Origin: Burkholderiales bacterium
Lineage (GTDB): Bacteria > Pseudomonadota > Gammaproteobacteria > Burkholderiales > Burkholderiaceae_C
Reading direction: 5' to 3'
Assembly: GCA_030602985.1 (NCBI GenBank)
Contig: JAUVYR010000006.1
Coordinates: 1-46,297, forward strand
Length of the DNA: 46,297 nt
Shown here: piece after piece, positions 31,721-41,971 of the stretch
Layout: each line of letters begins with the position of its first letter
Numbering within the stretch: the stretch's first letter is position 1
Program-made: the position numbers and the translations under genes
Notes under the pieces: generated by a model
Told to the model about the DNA's origin: nothing
What the model saw: only the letters and a program-made list of their open reading frames with translations
Databases searched by the model: none

Positions 31721-32869
31721 ATGACTTTCCAACGTGCGTTTGTGACCCAATTGGCACAGCGCTTCAGTGCGGTACAGCCGTTCATTCAAGTCGTGGTCGG
31801 GCCCAGACAGGTGGGCAAGACCACGGGTGTGCGCCAGCTGCTGGCGCAAGGCGCTTGGCCGCACCACTACGCCAATGCCGATGATGTATTGGTCAGCGAC
31901 CGCTCGTGGTTGCTGGAGCAGTGGCAACAGGCATTGCTGCGAGGTGAGGGTGCCCTGCTGGTGGTGGACGAGATACAGAAGGTCGGGAACTGGCCCGAGA
32001 CGATCAAGGCCCTGTGGGACGCCAAACCGGGGCGGTTGCGGGTACTGCTGTTGGGGTCGAGTGCGTTGCAGATACACGCCGGAGCGACCGAAAGCCTGGC
32101 TGGCCGGTTCGAATTGCTGCGGGTGCACCACTGGACCTATGCAGAACTGAAGGCGGCATTCGACTACGATCTGCCGCGCTACCTGGCATGGGGTGGCTAC
32201 CCAGGCGCTGTGTCGCTGGAGCACGACCCAGACCGCTGGTATGCCTACATGAAGGATGCAATCGTGGAGGCGGTGATTGGCAAAGACATTTTGCAAAGCC
32301 ACAAAGTGACCAATCCGGCTCTGTTTCGACAGGCGTTTCAGATTCTGTGTGCCTACCCTGCCCAGGAGATCAGTTACACCAAGCTGCTGGGCCAGTTGCA
32401 GGACAGGGGCAATACCGATCTGATCAAGCACTATATTGCCTTGTATGGCGGGGCGTTTATGTTGCACGCGCTGCAGAAGTATTCGCCCAAGGCATGGTTG
32501 ACGCGCAGTTCCAGCCCTAAGATGCTGCCGGCTTGCCCGGCCTTGTTCAGTATGGTCGCAGGCGTGGGTGTGGCAAAGAACACCGAAGAACGCGGTCGGG
32601 CCTTCGAGCTGGCTGTTGGGGCTGAACTGCTTCAGCAGCCCGGGCAGGTGTTTTATTGGCGCGAGCGCAACGACGAGGTGGACTTTATTTACCAGGACCG
32701 CGATGCTCTATATGCCATTGAAGTGAAGTCGGGTCGTAAAAAATCGGTCAAAGGTCTGGATGCGTTCGTGGCGCAAGTGCCACAGGCCTTACGGGCGATC
32801 GTAACCCCCGAGAACTTTGAGCAATTTTCTGCCGATCCGCGCGCATTCTTGAAGAAGGTGGCCTTGTGA
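31721..32869 (+). CDS. AAA ATPase, AAA_14/DUF4143 type with C-terminal nuclease-like motif
   Basis: 382 residues. Walker A GPRQVGKTT at 27-35, Walker B LLVVDEIQK with Asp83-Glu84, sensor strand LLLGSSALQ. The middle and end match the DUF4143 type; NDEVDFI...YAIEVKSG places Asp321, Glu334 and Lys336 in a PD-(D/E)xK-like pattern. The family is widespread, often in accessory DNA, and its function is not established. It is not a sugar gene, yet it stands between the initiating transferase and wbpM, and its stop overlaps the wbpM start (GTGA). Confidence 0.85.
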   Translation: MTFQRAFVTQLAQRFSAVQPFIQVVVGPRQVGKTTGVRQLLAQGAWPHHYANADDVLVSDRSWLLEQWQQALLRGEGALLVVDEIQKVGNWPETIKALWDAKPGRLRVLLLGSSALQIHAGATESLAGRFELLRVHHWTYAELKAAFDYDLPRYLAWGGYPGAVSLEHDPDRWYAYMKDAIVEAVIGKDILQSHKVTNPALFRQAFQILCAYPAQEISYTKLLGQLQDRGNTDLIKHYIALYGGAFMLHALQKYSPKAWLTRSSSPKMLPACPALFSMVAGVGVAKNTEERGRAFELAVGAELLQQPGQVFYWRERNDEVDFIYQDRDALYAIEVKSGRKKSVKGLDAFVAQVPQALRAIVTPENFEQFSADPRAFLKKVAL

Positions 32870-34800
32870 AGAGTATGTTGCTGGCCATGCCGCGCCTGGG
32901 CAAGCGAGCCTTGGCTCTGGGCGTGGACGTGGCCCTGTGCGTGCTGACCGTCTGGCTGGCTTTTTACCTGCGCCTGGATGAGTGGGTGCGCTTATCCGGC
33001 GAGGGCAATTTTCAGCCGCAGTGGGCAGTGCTGCTGTCCGTGGCGATCGCTCTGCCATTGTTTATCGTCCATGGGTTTTACCGCGTCATCTTCCGGTATT
33101 CGGGCCTTGCGGCGATGCGTATGGTGCTGCGTGCTTTTGCGCTGTACGCTTTTCTCTACATTACCGTGGTGACGGCCATCGGCCTGCCTGGGGTGCCACG
33201 CAGCATCGGGATCCTCCAGCCCATGTTGCTGTTTCTGGCTGTGAGCGCAACGCGTGCACTGGCCCGTTACTGGCTGGGCGGTGATTACCAGGCCATTGTG
33301 GCCCGAATGAATCGCCCCAAAGCGGTCATCTACGGTGCGGGCGCCACAGGGCGGCAGCTGGCCACCGCCATGACCAACAGCGCCGAGATGCAGGTGATTG
33401 CTTTCGTGGACGACGACGATCGCCTCCACGGCCATGTGCTGAACAACCTGCCCATACACAGCCCGCAAGACTTGGCTGGCCTGGTGCAGACCAAGGGCGT
33501 GCGGACGGTTCTGCTGGCCATGCCTTCGCTGGCTCGGACGCGTCGAAATGCCATCCTGGCGGCGCTGCGGCCCATCCGGGTGGCGGTGCGCACCTTGCCC
33601 AATCTGATTGACATGGCGCAAGGCCGGGTGAGTACGGCCGATTTGCTGGACCTGGATATCGATGATCTGCTGGGCCGTGAACCGGTGATGCCCAATCACA
33701 TCCTGCTGGCCAAGAACGTGACGGGCAAGGTGGTGCTGGTGACTGGCGCGGGGGGGTCGATCGGCAGCGAGTTGTGTCGCCAGATTCTGGCCCTGACGCC
33801 CGCCAAGTTGCTGTTAATTGAGCAGAGCGAATTTGCGCTTTACGCCATCCACCAGGAACTGGAGCCTAAAGCCCAGTCACGCAGTTCGGTGCTGGTGCCT
33901 TTGCTGGCTTCGGTGCAGGACGATGACCGCATGCGAGAAATCATGTCCACCTGGCACCCGGACACGGTGTACCACGCGGCGGCCTACAAGCACGTGCCGC
34001 TGGTGGAGCACAACCCGGCGGCGGGCATCAAGAACAACGTGCTGGGCACGCTGGTGACGGCGCAGGCGGCGGCCGACCACGGGGTCGCCGATTTCGTGCT
34101 GATCAGCACCGACAAGGCGGTTCGCCCCACGAATGTGATGGGGGCGAGCAAACGACTGGCCGAAATGGCGCTGCAGGCCCTGGCCGCTCGTGCCGGCGAA
34201 GAGCGGCACGGCACCCGCTTCAGCATGGTCCGGTTTGGGAACGTGCTGGGGTCTTCGGGCTCGGTGGTGCCGAAGTTTCGCCAGCAGATTCGTGAAGGGG
34301 GGCCGATCACGCTCACCCACCCGGAGGTGACGCGTTACTTCATGACCATTCCAGAAGCGGCGCAGCTGGTCATTCAGGCCGGGGCCATGGCCAAGGGGGG
34401 CGACGTGTTCGTGCTGGATATGGGCCAGCCCGTGAAGATCATCGATCTGGCACGGCGCATGGTGGAATTGTCTGGCCTCACCGTGAAGGACGATGAGAAC
34501 CCCGAAGGCGATATTGCGCTGGAGGTGACCGGCCTGCGCCCCGGCGAAAAGCTGTATGAGGAATTGCTGATTGGCGACAATCCCAAACCGACCGTTCACC
34601 CCCGCATCATGAAAGCCCACGAGGAGTTCCTGCCGTGGGCGTCGTTCCAGGCGGAGCTTCAGGCGCTCGAATGGGCGCTGAATGCCAACGACGTGAGCGT
34701 CATTCGCCTGAAAATGCAGCAACTGGTGGCTGGATACAGCCCGAGCGATGACATCGTGGACTGGGTGTATCTTGAGCAAGGCGCAGCCGCTCAGGGCTGA
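32866..34800 (+). CDS. wbpM: UDP-GlcNAc 4,6-dehydratase, membrane-bound (WbpM type)
   Basis: 644 residues. About four N-terminal membrane segments, then a Rossmann domain (VIYGAGATGRQ) and the catalytic SDR domain (VLVTGAGGSIGSELC, STDKAVRPTNVMGASKR, FGNVLGSSGSVVP, GLRPGEKLYEELL). The catalytic tyrosine of YxxxK is replaced by Met425 (with Lys429), as is known for WbpM. It makes UDP-4-keto-6-deoxy-GlcNAc for WbpV-type reductases. GTG 32866 overlaps the previous stop; ATGs at 32875 and 32887 are alternatives. Confidence 0.95.
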   Translation: MKSMLLAMPRLGKRALALGVDVALCVLTVWLAFYLRLDEWVRLSGEGNFQPQWAVLLSVAIALPLFIVHGFYRVIFRYSGLAAMRMVLRAFALYAFLYITVVTAIGLPGVPRSIGILQPMLLFLAVSATRALARYWLGGDYQAIVARMNRPKAVIYGAGATGRQLATAMTNSAEMQVIAFVDDDDRLHGHVLNNLPIHSPQDLAGLVQTKGVRTVLLAMPSLARTRRNAILAALRPIRVAVRTLPNLIDMAQGRVSTADLLDLDIDDLLGREPVMPNHILLAKNVTGKVVLVTGAGGSIGSELCRQILALTPAKLLLIEQSEFALYAIHQELEPKAQSRSSVLVPLLASVQDDDRMREIMSTWHPDTVYHAAAYKHVPLVEHNPAAGIKNNVLGTLVTAQAAADHGVADFVLISTDKAVRPTNVMGASKRLAEMALQALAARAGEERHGTRFSMVRFGNVLGSSGSVVPKFRQQIREGGPITLTHPEVTRYFMTIPEAAQLVIQAGAMAKGGDVFVLDMGQPVKIIDLARRMVELSGLTVKDDENPEGDIALEVTGLRPGEKLYEELLIGDNPKPTVHPRIMKAHEEFLPWASFQAELQALEWALNANDVSVIRLKMQQLVAGYSPSDDIVDWVYLEQGAAAQG

Positions 34801-34818
34801 CCCAATAAGGAAAAATAC

Positions 34819-35772
34819 ATGACTCCCCTTCTGGTGGTACTTGGCACCGGCGGCACCATTGCCGGGCGTTCCGCTTCTGCGGCCGATAACGTGGGTTACA
34901 AAGCCGGTGAAGTACCGGTTTCAGAACTGCTGGGCGATGTCCCGGTGCCTGCTGGCTTTTCCGTGGAAGCCGAGCAAGTGGCCCAGATCGACAGCAAGGA
35001 CATGAGCGATGTCGTCTGGCGCCAGCTGTTGGCGGCGGTACACCGCCACTTGCAGCGGCCCGAGGTGCATGGGCTGGTCATCACGCACGGGACCGACACC
35101 CTGGAAGAAACCGCCTATTTGTTGCAGCGGGTCTTGAATCCTGCCAAACCGGTGGTGTTGGTGAGCGCCATGCGCCCCGCCAGCGCAGCCCTGCGCGATG
35201 GCCCGCAAAATCTGGCCGATGGTCTGCAACTGGCTGCGACCGATGGGGCGAGGGGGGTTCTGGCGGTGTGTGCCGGTCGGGTGCATGCGGCGCTGCACGT
35301 GCGCAAAACCCACAATTACCTGCTCGATGCCTTTGACTCTGGCGATGCAGGGCCAGTGGCGGTGCTGGAAGAGGGCCGCCTGACGTGTTGGCAGGCGTGG
35401 CCGAGCACACCTGAGCTGTGGGAGCCTGCCCTGCTGGATCGGCTGTTACAAGAAGCTGACTGGCCCCGTGTGGAGTGGGTCACCAACCATGGTGGGCAGA
35501 CCGGTGCCATTGTCCGTGCGCTGTTGCTACAACACCAGGCAGGCACCGAGCCGAGGACCTTACGGGGTCTGGTGGTGGCCGGTACGGGTAACGGCACCTT
35601 GCATAACGAACTGCAAGCCGCGCTAGTCGCGGGGCAGGCAGCAGGCATGACTGTAAGGCGCAGCACCCGGTGTGCCAATGGCCGCGTGATCGAAGGGGCG
35701 CAGAGCCCCATTCCAGCCACCCCACTGCCCCCTGCCAAAGCGCGTGTGGAGTTGATGCTGCAGCTGCTGTGA
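34819..35772 (+). CDS. L-asparaginase (type I/II family)
   Basis: 317 residues. LGTGGTIAG carries the nucleophile threonine, and VITHGTDTLEETA the second catalytic threonine with the Lys/Asp system. Hydrolyses L-asparagine to aspartate and ammonia. No signal peptide is visible, so probably cytoplasmic. AAGGAAAA lies before the ATG. First gene of the conserved chromosomal part; converges on adk with only four bases between stops. Confidence 0.92.
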   Translation: MTPLLVVLGTGGTIAGRSASAADNVGYKAGEVPVSELLGDVPVPAGFSVEAEQVAQIDSKDMSDVVWRQLLAAVHRHLQRPEVHGLVITHGTDTLEETAYLLQRVLNPAKPVVLVSAMRPASAALRDGPQNLADGLQLAATDGARGVLAVCAGRVHAALHVRKTHNYLLDAFDSGDAGPVAVLEEGRLTCWQAWPSTPELWEPALLDRLLQEADWPRVEWVTNHGGQTGAIVRALLLQHQAGTEPRTLRGLVVAGTGNGTLHNELQAALVAGQAAGMTVRRSTRCANGRVIEGAQSPIPATPLPPAKARVELMLQLL

Positions 35773-35776
35773 GCGG

Positions 35777-36457
<681 letters not shown>

Positions 36458-36546
36458 TCAAAATCGAGCCGGGGTTTGTCTCCTGAACGCCGGTCTTTCC
36501 CTACGGGAAAACGCGTAGAGGATAGCACGCATACCCCGACACAGAC

Positions 36547-37341
36547 TTACAGGGGGGATGCAGCTCCAAACCACGCCCGGACACGTTCCAGATCGGCCGG
36601 TGTGTCCACGCCTGCACCGGGCGCATCCGGGGTGACGTGTACGGCAATGCGTTCGCTGTGCCACAACACCCGCAGCTGCTCCAGCGATTCACAGATTTCA
36701 AGCGGGGCGGGCTCCAGCGCCGGGAAGCGCTGCAGGAAGCGGACGCGGTAGCCGTAAATGCCCACATGGCGTAGCGCGGATGGAAGGGTAGGGGGATGCG
36801 CTTCGGCTGTGGCGCTTGGGGGCGCATCGCGCCAGCAGGGAATAGGCGACCGGCTGAAGTACAAGGCGGTGGAGGAGCGGTCCAGCACCACCTTGACCAC
36901 ATGGGGGCTGGCAAACTCCTCAGGCGTGTGGATGGGATGGGCCGCTGTGCTCATGACACAGTCGGGCCGCTGATGCAGCATCTGGGCCACTGAGCGGATC
37001 AGGGTTGGGTCGATCAGCGGTTCGTCACCCTGCACGTTGACCACAATGGCATCAGCAGGCAGTTGCAGCAGATGACTGGCTTCAGCCAGACGGTCGCTGC
37101 CACTGGGGTGACAGGGCTGAGTGAGCAGCGCGCGGATGCCATGTGCTTCGCAGGCCTGAATGATGGACGCGTCGTCCGCCGCCACAGTGACACTCAGGGC
37201 ACCACTGGCCAGGGCGCGCTGGGCGACGCGGACCACCATGGGCACACCCGCAATGAGCGCCAGGGGTTTGTTCGGCAGGCGTGTGGAGGCCAGACGCGCC
37301 GGAATCAGCACGTGGAAATCCGGGGAGGTCATGTCGGTCAC
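36547..37341 (-). CDS. kdsB: 3-deoxy-manno-octulosonate cytidylyltransferase (CMP-KDO synthetase)
   Basis: 264 residues. [15 protein letters not shown] nucleotide-binding N-terminus, [24 protein letters not shown] and HVGIYGYR are standard KdsB motifs. Activates KDO with CTP for transfer to lipid A. An in-frame ATG at 37332 is an alternative start. Lies next to lpxK and the Trm112-like gene in the usual betaproteobacterial order. Confidence 0.96.
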   Translation of the reverse strand: MTDMTSPDFHVLIPARLASTRLPNKPLALIAGVPMVVRVAQRALASGALSVTVAADDASIIQACEAHGIRALLTQPCHPSGSDRLAEASHLLQLPADAIVVNVQGDEPLIDPTLIRSVAQMLHQRPDCVMSTAAHPIHTPEEFASPHVVKVVLDRSSTALYFSRSPIPCWRDAPPSATAEAHPPTLPSALRHVGIYGYRVRFLQRFPALEPAPLEICESLEQLRVLWHSERIAVHVTPDAPGAGVDTPADLERVRAWFGAASPL

Positions 37342-37351
37342 TGGCCCGGGG

Positions 37352-37558
37352 TCAGACCACAGGGCGCGCCGAGGGTGGACGGGCCGCTTCTTCTTCGGTG
37401 ATGGGGCGGGCCTCGTTTTCCAGCATGATCGGGATGCCGTCCCGAATGGGGTAGGCCAGACGGGCGCTGCGCGAGATCAATTCCTGGGTCTCGCGGACGT
37501 AGACCAGAGGACCTTTGGTTACCGGGCAGACCAGCAATTCAAGAAGTTTGGTGTCCAT
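37352..37558 (-). CDS. Trm112-like small protein (YcaR/UPF0434 type)
   Basis: 68 residues from ATG 37558: [17 protein letters not shown], then [18 protein letters not shown]. Only the first cysteine pair position is kept. Conserved between lpxK and kdsB in many proteobacteria; the role is unclear. Overlaps the lpxK end by 20 bases. Confidence 0.9.
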   Translation of the reverse strand: MDTKLLELLVCPVTKGPLVYVRETQELISRSARLAYPIRDGIPIMLENEARPITEEEAARPPSARPVV

Positions 37559-38621
37559 GACGGGATGATAGCGGTTTGGGCAGCGCGGCATGCAGGGCCG
37601 ACCAGAAAGCGGGCTCCAGAGTCTGCCGCAGTGGGACGGCCCAGACGTGTGCCATCAGCTGGGGATGGGCGTGCAAGGCTGGGAAGAGCTTGACCGCGTC
37701 CTTTTCCGTGCAGAGCCAGGTGGTGTGAGAAGGCTGGCCTTGCAAGGCGGCCAGCAGGGTCGGTGCGTCAGCGTGATCAGGCAGGGGCAGGGTAGACCGA
37801 GGCCGCAGATCCTGGGCATGCAGCATGTTGAAAAACGCCTGTGGCTGGGCAATCCCGGCAAACGCACCCAATGCGCGCAACTGGCTGAAAGCCTCCAGGG
37901 TTTGCGTGGCCCCTGTGGCGTTGTAGGCAAAAGTCGACAACGTTCGCTGCGCCGCAAAAACAGGCCATGGGCCCGGCTGCAGCGAGCTGGGTGCTGTTTG
38001 AACCACCAGCATGGGGCCAGGACCCCAGGGTTGGGCTGGCCAGGGCTCGCGAAGCAGGCCTGCCGGTAGCAGCCAGCCGTTACCGATGCCCCGGCCATCA
38101 AACACAACCACCGTCACATCCCGGGCCAGGGCCCAGTGCTGCATGCCGTCGTCGCTGACGATCAGGTCGACATGCGGGCACTGGGCGAGCAAGGCACGGG
38201 CTGCGTCCACCCTGTGCCGACCGACGAACACCGGCACACCCGTGGTGCGCGCCAGGAGCAGGGGTTCGTCGCCCGTGGTGGCGGGGTCGCTGTCAGGCCG
38301 CACATGCTGGACGTGCGCACCCCGGCGGCCATGGCCTCGTGAGACGATACCGGGCTGCCAGCCTATTGCCTGGAGATCGCGGACCAGTTCCACCACGGTC
38401 GGGGTTTTGCCCGCGCCACCCACCACCACATTGCCCACCACGATCACGGGCACAGGCAGCCGTTCACTCCGCTGGAGGCCTGCGTCATACAAGGCCTGGC
38501 GGAGTCGCCATAGGGCACCGTAAACCCAGGATACCGGCCACAGCGCCCTGGCCAAAGGCCCGCGTGTCAACCAGGCTGCCTGCAGGCGAGAAGCCAGCGT
38601 CAGGGGACGATCATTGCCCAC
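37539..38621 (-). CDS. lpxK: Tetraacyldisaccharide 4'-kinase
   Basis: About 360 residues. [20 protein letters not shown] is the LpxK P-loop; [21 protein letters not shown] and TEKDAVKL follow. Phosphorylates the lipid A precursor at the inner membrane. I use GTG 38621; the frame stays open to a TTG at 38639, and no ATG lies near. The start overlaps the exbD end. Confidence 0.94.
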   Translation of the reverse strand: MGNDRPLTLASRLQAAWLTRGPLARALWPVSWVYGALWRLRQALYDAGLQRSERLPVPVIVVGNVVVGGAGKTPTVVELVRDLQAIGWQPGIVSRGHGRRGAHVQHVRPDSDPATTGDEPLLLARTTGVPVFVGRHRVDAARALLAQCPHVDLIVSDDGMQHWALARDVTVVVFDGRGIGNGWLLPAGLLREPWPAQPWGPGPMLVVQTAPSSLQPGPWPVFAAQRTLSTFAYNATGATQTLEAFSQLRALGAFAGIAQPQAFFNMLHAQDLRPRSTLPLPDHADAPTLLAALQGQPSHTTWLCTEKDAVKLFPALHAHPQLMAHVWAVPLRQTLEPAFWSALHAALPKPLSSRHGHQTS

Positions 38622-39036
38622 GAGACTGCTGGGTGGCAAAGGTGATCTGATTCAGGCCGGAGCGGCGGGCGGCGTCCATCACGTTGACCACGGCCTGGTG
38701 CGTGGCGGCGGCATCCGCGCTGATGATGACGACCAGATCGCTCTGGCCCTGTGCGGCCTGTTGCAAGGCCCGAACCAGCATCTCCACCCCGGCGCCTTCG
38801 AGCAGATTGCCGGCCACGGCGTAGCGGCCGTCCTGGGCCACAGACACCACGATTTCTCGTGGAGTCTGGCGGGGCTGTTCGGCATCGGCCACGGGGAGGT
38901 TGACCTGCAGCTCGGTGTACTTGCTGTAGGTGGTGGTCAGCATCAGGAAAATCAGTACCACCAGCAGGATGTCGATAAAGGGGATGAGGTTGATTTCGGG
39001 CTCTTCCCGGGTGCCGTTGCGGAACTGGATGGCCAT
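38611..39036 (-). CDS. exbD: ExbD/TolR-family biopolymer transport protein
   Basis: 141 residues. One transmembrane segment near residues 18-36 (LIPFIDILLVVLIFLMLTT) with the conserved membrane aspartate, then a periplasmic domain. Works with ExbB to couple the proton gradient to TonB- or Tol-type transport. The gap to exbB is 16 bases. Confidence 0.92.
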   Translation of the reverse strand: MAIQFRNGTREEPEINLIPFIDILLVVLIFLMLTTTYSKYTELQVNLPVADAEQPRQTPREIVVSVAQDGRYAVAGNLLEGAGVEMLVRALQQAAQGQSDLVVIISADAAATHQAVVNVMDAARRSGLNQITFATQQSRGQ

Positions 39037-39052
39037 GGCAATGCGCTCCTGA

Positions 39053-39688
39053 TCAGCGACGCAGCGTCATCAGATGATGGGTGAACCGTTCGGCGCCCAC
39101 TTCCATCAGCAGCAGGTAGGCGTCTACCCGGGAGCGGAAATAACGCCAGAAGATGAGGGCGGGGATGGCGACGATGAGGCCGAAAGCGGTGTTGTACAGC
39201 GCGATCGAAATCCCCCGCGCCAGTTGTTCGGGGTTGCCGCCGCCTGGGGTCAACCCGCCAGCGCCGGCCTGCGAACCGAAAATCTCGATCATCCCGATGA
39301 CCGTACCCAACAGACCAATCAGGGGAGCGGCAGACGCGATCGTGGCCAGGGCGCCCAGATACTTGTGCAGCTGGGCCGAGGCCATGCGCCCAGCCGATTC
39401 CAGGCTCGCCCGCAGCTCAGCCTCGGTGGCGGCAGGATTCTGATTGAGCGTGCGAAATCCGGATGCCAGCAGCTCGCCCAGAACCGAGTTTTCAGCGAGC
39501 TGTTCCACCACCTGAGGTGGTGGAACGCCATGGCTGGAGGCCATGATGGCTTCGTCAACCAGTTGCGGCGGGGCCACCCGGGCGGATTTCAGGCTGATGA
39601 ATCGTTCGATGACCAGTGCCAGACCGATGATGGAACAGGCAATGAGAGGCCAGATGGGCCAACCGGCGGCTTGTATGATCGAAAACAA
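39053..39688 (-). CDS. exbB: ExbB/MotA/TolQ-family proton channel protein
   Basis: 211 residues. Three membrane segments: near 10-28 (PIWPLIACSIIGLALVIE), near 116-136 (IASAAPLIGLLGTVIGMI) and near 160-180 (ISIALYNTAFGLIVAIPAL). The last two carry the family GLLGTV and TAFGL-AIPA motifs. Pairs with the downstream exbD. Confidence 0.93.
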   Translation of the reverse strand: MFSIIQAAGWPIWPLIACSIIGLALVIERFISLKSARVAPPQLVDEAIMASSHGVPPPQVVEQLAENSVLGELLASGFRTLNQNPAATEAELRASLESAGRMASAQLHKYLGALATIASAAPLIGLLGTVIGMIEIFGSQAGAGGLTPGGGNPEQLARGISIALYNTAFGLIVAIPALIFWRYFRSRVDAYLLLMEVGAERFTHHLMTLRR

Positions 39689-39960
39689 TGCTCACTCCTC
39701 GCTCTGGGGCGGTCGCTCAATGAATGGTCATTATGGCGCAGCCAGTGGTGGTTTTTTCTTGCCTGGCTGTGGATAACTTTGTGTGTAACTGCCTTTGCGG
39801 TGAGGGCCAAGTCGGTGCGGGGCTACTGTCTATACACATGGTTGCATTTCGTCAAATAAAAAATCCTTTAAAATCAAAGTCTTGGTCCATTTTTGCCTGT
39901 TTCCTGATGCGTACGCCTTGACAAGCGGCCCGTCTTTATGATGTGGACATTTGACCCCTG
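39689..39960. promoter_or_regulatory. Divergent spacer between exbB and xseA
   Basis: 272 bases without a convincing gene. It must hold promoters for both directions. An AT-rich patch lies at about 39,855-39,880 with TAAAAT; a TTGACG...TATAGA pair on the minus strand is spaced only 15. No single promoter stands out. Confidence 0.3.
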
Positions 39961-41271
39961 ATGGAACCCTTGAACCTTGAAACTGCTCGCCCGTGGACGG
40001 CCAGCGAACGCCCTGTGTGGGGCGTCGGCGCCTTGCTCAACGCTCTGGCCGACACCTTGCAGGCCCGCTTCAATCCGGTGCGGGTGCGTGGGGAGGTATC
40101 GGGTTTTTCGCGAGCGGCCAGCGGGCATTGTTATTTCTCTTTGAAAGACGCCCAGGGGCAGATCCGCTGCGCGCTATTTCGGCGTGCGGCGATGAATCAG
40201 TCGGTGGACTGGCGCGACGGCCTGCTGGTGGATGTCGATGGGCGGCTGGACGTCTACGGCCCGCGCGGTGATTTGCAGCTCATCGTCGAGTCGGCGCAGG
40301 TGGCCGGGCAGGGGGGGCTGTTCGAGGAGTTCATGCGACTCAAGGCCGCGCTGGACGCCGAAGGGTGCTTCGACCCTGCACGAAAACGCCTGTTGCCCCG
40401 TTACCCGGCCCGTATTCTGGTGGTCACCTCGCTGGATGCAGCGGCTCTGCGCGACGTGGTCACCACCCTGCACAGGCGTGTGCCCCACTTGCCCGTGCGT
40501 GTGTTCCCTTCACCCGTGCAGGGAGATGCGGCCCCAGCCGCCTTGTGCGAAGCCCTGGAGAGGGCTTACCAGGTGCATGCGCAATCCCCGCAACGCGATG
40601 TGTTGTTGCTGGTGCGCGGGGGGGGCTCGCTGGAAGACCTCTGGGCGTTCAACAGCCCGCTGGTGGTTCGAAAGGTGATCGAAGCCCCGATGCCGTTGAT
40701 CTGCGGTGTCGGCCATGAAACGGACTTCACGCTCGCTGATTTCGCAGCCGATGTGCGGGCGCCAACCCCGACAGCCGCCGCCGAACTGTGTGCGCCACCA
40801 CGCGAGTCGCAGACGCAGTCGCTGGATGCGCTCGAGCAACTGCTTAGCCACCGGGCGCGGCGCCAGATGGATCAGCAGGCACAGCGCATCGACCGTCTGG
40901 GCATGCGCCTGGGCCGCCCCATGGAGCGGCTGAACCGCGAGCGTGAGCAGTTGACAGCCTGGGCCCACCGCATGCAGGCAACGCTGCAGCGCCGAACCGA
41001 CCGCGATGCCCAGAGCCTGTTCCGCTGGCCAGTGGCATTTCAGGCGGCGGGCCAGCGTCAACTGGCTCGGCAGCGGGATCGCCTGTCCTATATGGAAGCC
41101 CGGCTTCGCCTGCTGGACCCACGGTTGGTGCTACAGCGCGGCTACACCTTGCTGACGGACGAGCAAGGCCGAGCCGTGACCTCGGTCACTCAACTGTATG
41201 CAGGCCAGCCTGTGGTGGCGCAATTGGCGGACGGACAGGCCGATTTGACCGTAAAGGCATTGGGGACCTGA
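39961..41271 (+). CDS. xseA: Exodeoxyribonuclease VII large subunit
   Basis: 436 residues. N-terminal OB-fold (VRVRGEVSGFSRAASGHCYFSLKD), central catalytic part with GGSLEDLWAFN and ICGVGHETDFTLADFAADVRAPTPTAAAE, then a long helical region and a C-terminal QRGYTLLTDEQG segment. Degrades single-stranded DNA with XseB; the small subunit is not in this window. Confidence 0.96.
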   Translation: MEPLNLETARPWTASERPVWGVGALLNALADTLQARFNPVRVRGEVSGFSRAASGHCYFSLKDAQGQIRCALFRRAAMNQSVDWRDGLLVDVDGRLDVYGPRGDLQLIVESAQVAGQGGLFEEFMRLKAALDAEGCFDPARKRLLPRYPARILVVTSLDAAALRDVVTTLHRRVPHLPVRVFPSPVQGDAAPAALCEALERAYQVHAQSPQRDVLLLVRGGGSLEDLWAFNSPLVVRKVIEAPMPLICGVGHETDFTLADFAADVRAPTPTAAAELCAPPRESQTQSLDALEQLLSHRARRQMDQQAQRIDRLGMRLGRPMERLNREREQLTAWAHRMQATLQRRTDRDAQSLFRWPVAFQAAGQRQLARQRDRLSYMEARLRLLDPRLVLQRGYTLLTDEQGRAVTSVTQLYAGQPVVAQLADGQADLTVKALGT

Positions 41272-41325
41272 CGGCTTGCCTACAATGGTTGTGTCTTTGA
41301 CTCAACCACTGGAAGGAACAACACC

Positions 41326-41907
41326 ATGGAACATACCCTGCCGACCTTGCCCTACGCCATTGATGCGCTGGAACCCCACTACTCCAAAGAGACGCTGGAG
41401 TTCCACCACGGCAAGCACCACAATGCCTATGTGGTGAACCTGAACAACCTGCAAAAGGGCACCGAGTTCGAGAGCATGGACCTGGAGTCCATCGTCAAGA
41501 AGTCCAGCGGCGGCATCTATAACAACGCCGCCCAGATCTGGAACCACACCTTCTTCTGGAACTGCATGAAACCCAACGGCGGCGGTGAACCCACCGGCGC
41601 CCTGGCCGCTGCCATCAACGCCAAATGGGGCAGCTACGCCGCCTTCAAGGAGGCCTTCGTCAAGAGCGCTGTGGGCAACTTCGGTTCTGGTTGGACCTGG
41701 CTGGTCAAGAAGGCCGATGGCTCGGTCGACATCGTGAACATGGGCGCCGCTGGCACCCCGCTGACCACCGGTGACAAGCCGCTGCTGACGGTGGATGTGT
41801 GGGAACACGCCTATTACATCGACTACCGCAACATGCGTCCCAAGTTTGTGGAAACCTTCCTGGACAAGCTGGTGAACTGGTCTTTCGCGGAAGCCAATTT
41901 CGCCTGA
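41326..41907 (+). CDS. sodB: Iron superoxide dismutase
   Basis: 193 residues. Metal ligands His27, His74, Asp157 and His161 are in place ([32 protein letters not shown]). [11 protein letters not shown] and GSGWTWLV fit the Fe type. Converts superoxide to peroxide and oxygen in the cytoplasm. GGAAGGAAC precedes the ATG; a TACAAT -10-like box lies at 41281. A strong terminator follows, so it is monocistronic. Confidence 0.96.
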   Translation: MEHTLPTLPYAIDALEPHYSKETLEFHHGKHHNAYVVNLNNLQKGTEFESMDLESIVKKSSGGIYNNAAQIWNHTFFWNCMKPNGGGEPTGALAAAINAKWGSYAAFKEAFVKSAVGNFGSGWTWLVKKADGSVDIVNMGAAGTPLTTGDKPLLTVDVWEHAYYIDYRNMRPKFVETFLDKLVNWSFAEANFA

Positions 41908-41932
41908 TCGACCTTCGGTCTGTACGAGCAAG

Positions 41933-41954
41933 CGGCCCCTGATGGGGCCGTTTT
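41933..41954 (+). terminator. Rho-independent terminator of sodB
   Basis: CGGCCCC-TGAT-GGGGCCG stem of seven G/C pairs followed by TTTT, 26 bases after the sodB stop. Confidence 0.88.
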
Positions 41955-41971
41955 GCTGAACCGCGTACAGT

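Noticed and set aside
39768..39777. DnaA-box-like TGTGGATAAC between exbB and xseA
   Set aside because: Single match, no cluster of boxes, no dnaA/dnaN nearby; not an origin.
39074..39859. 261-codon frame opposite exbB extending into the spacer
   Set aside because: Composition is that of an antisense shadow; exbB with its membrane motifs explains the region.
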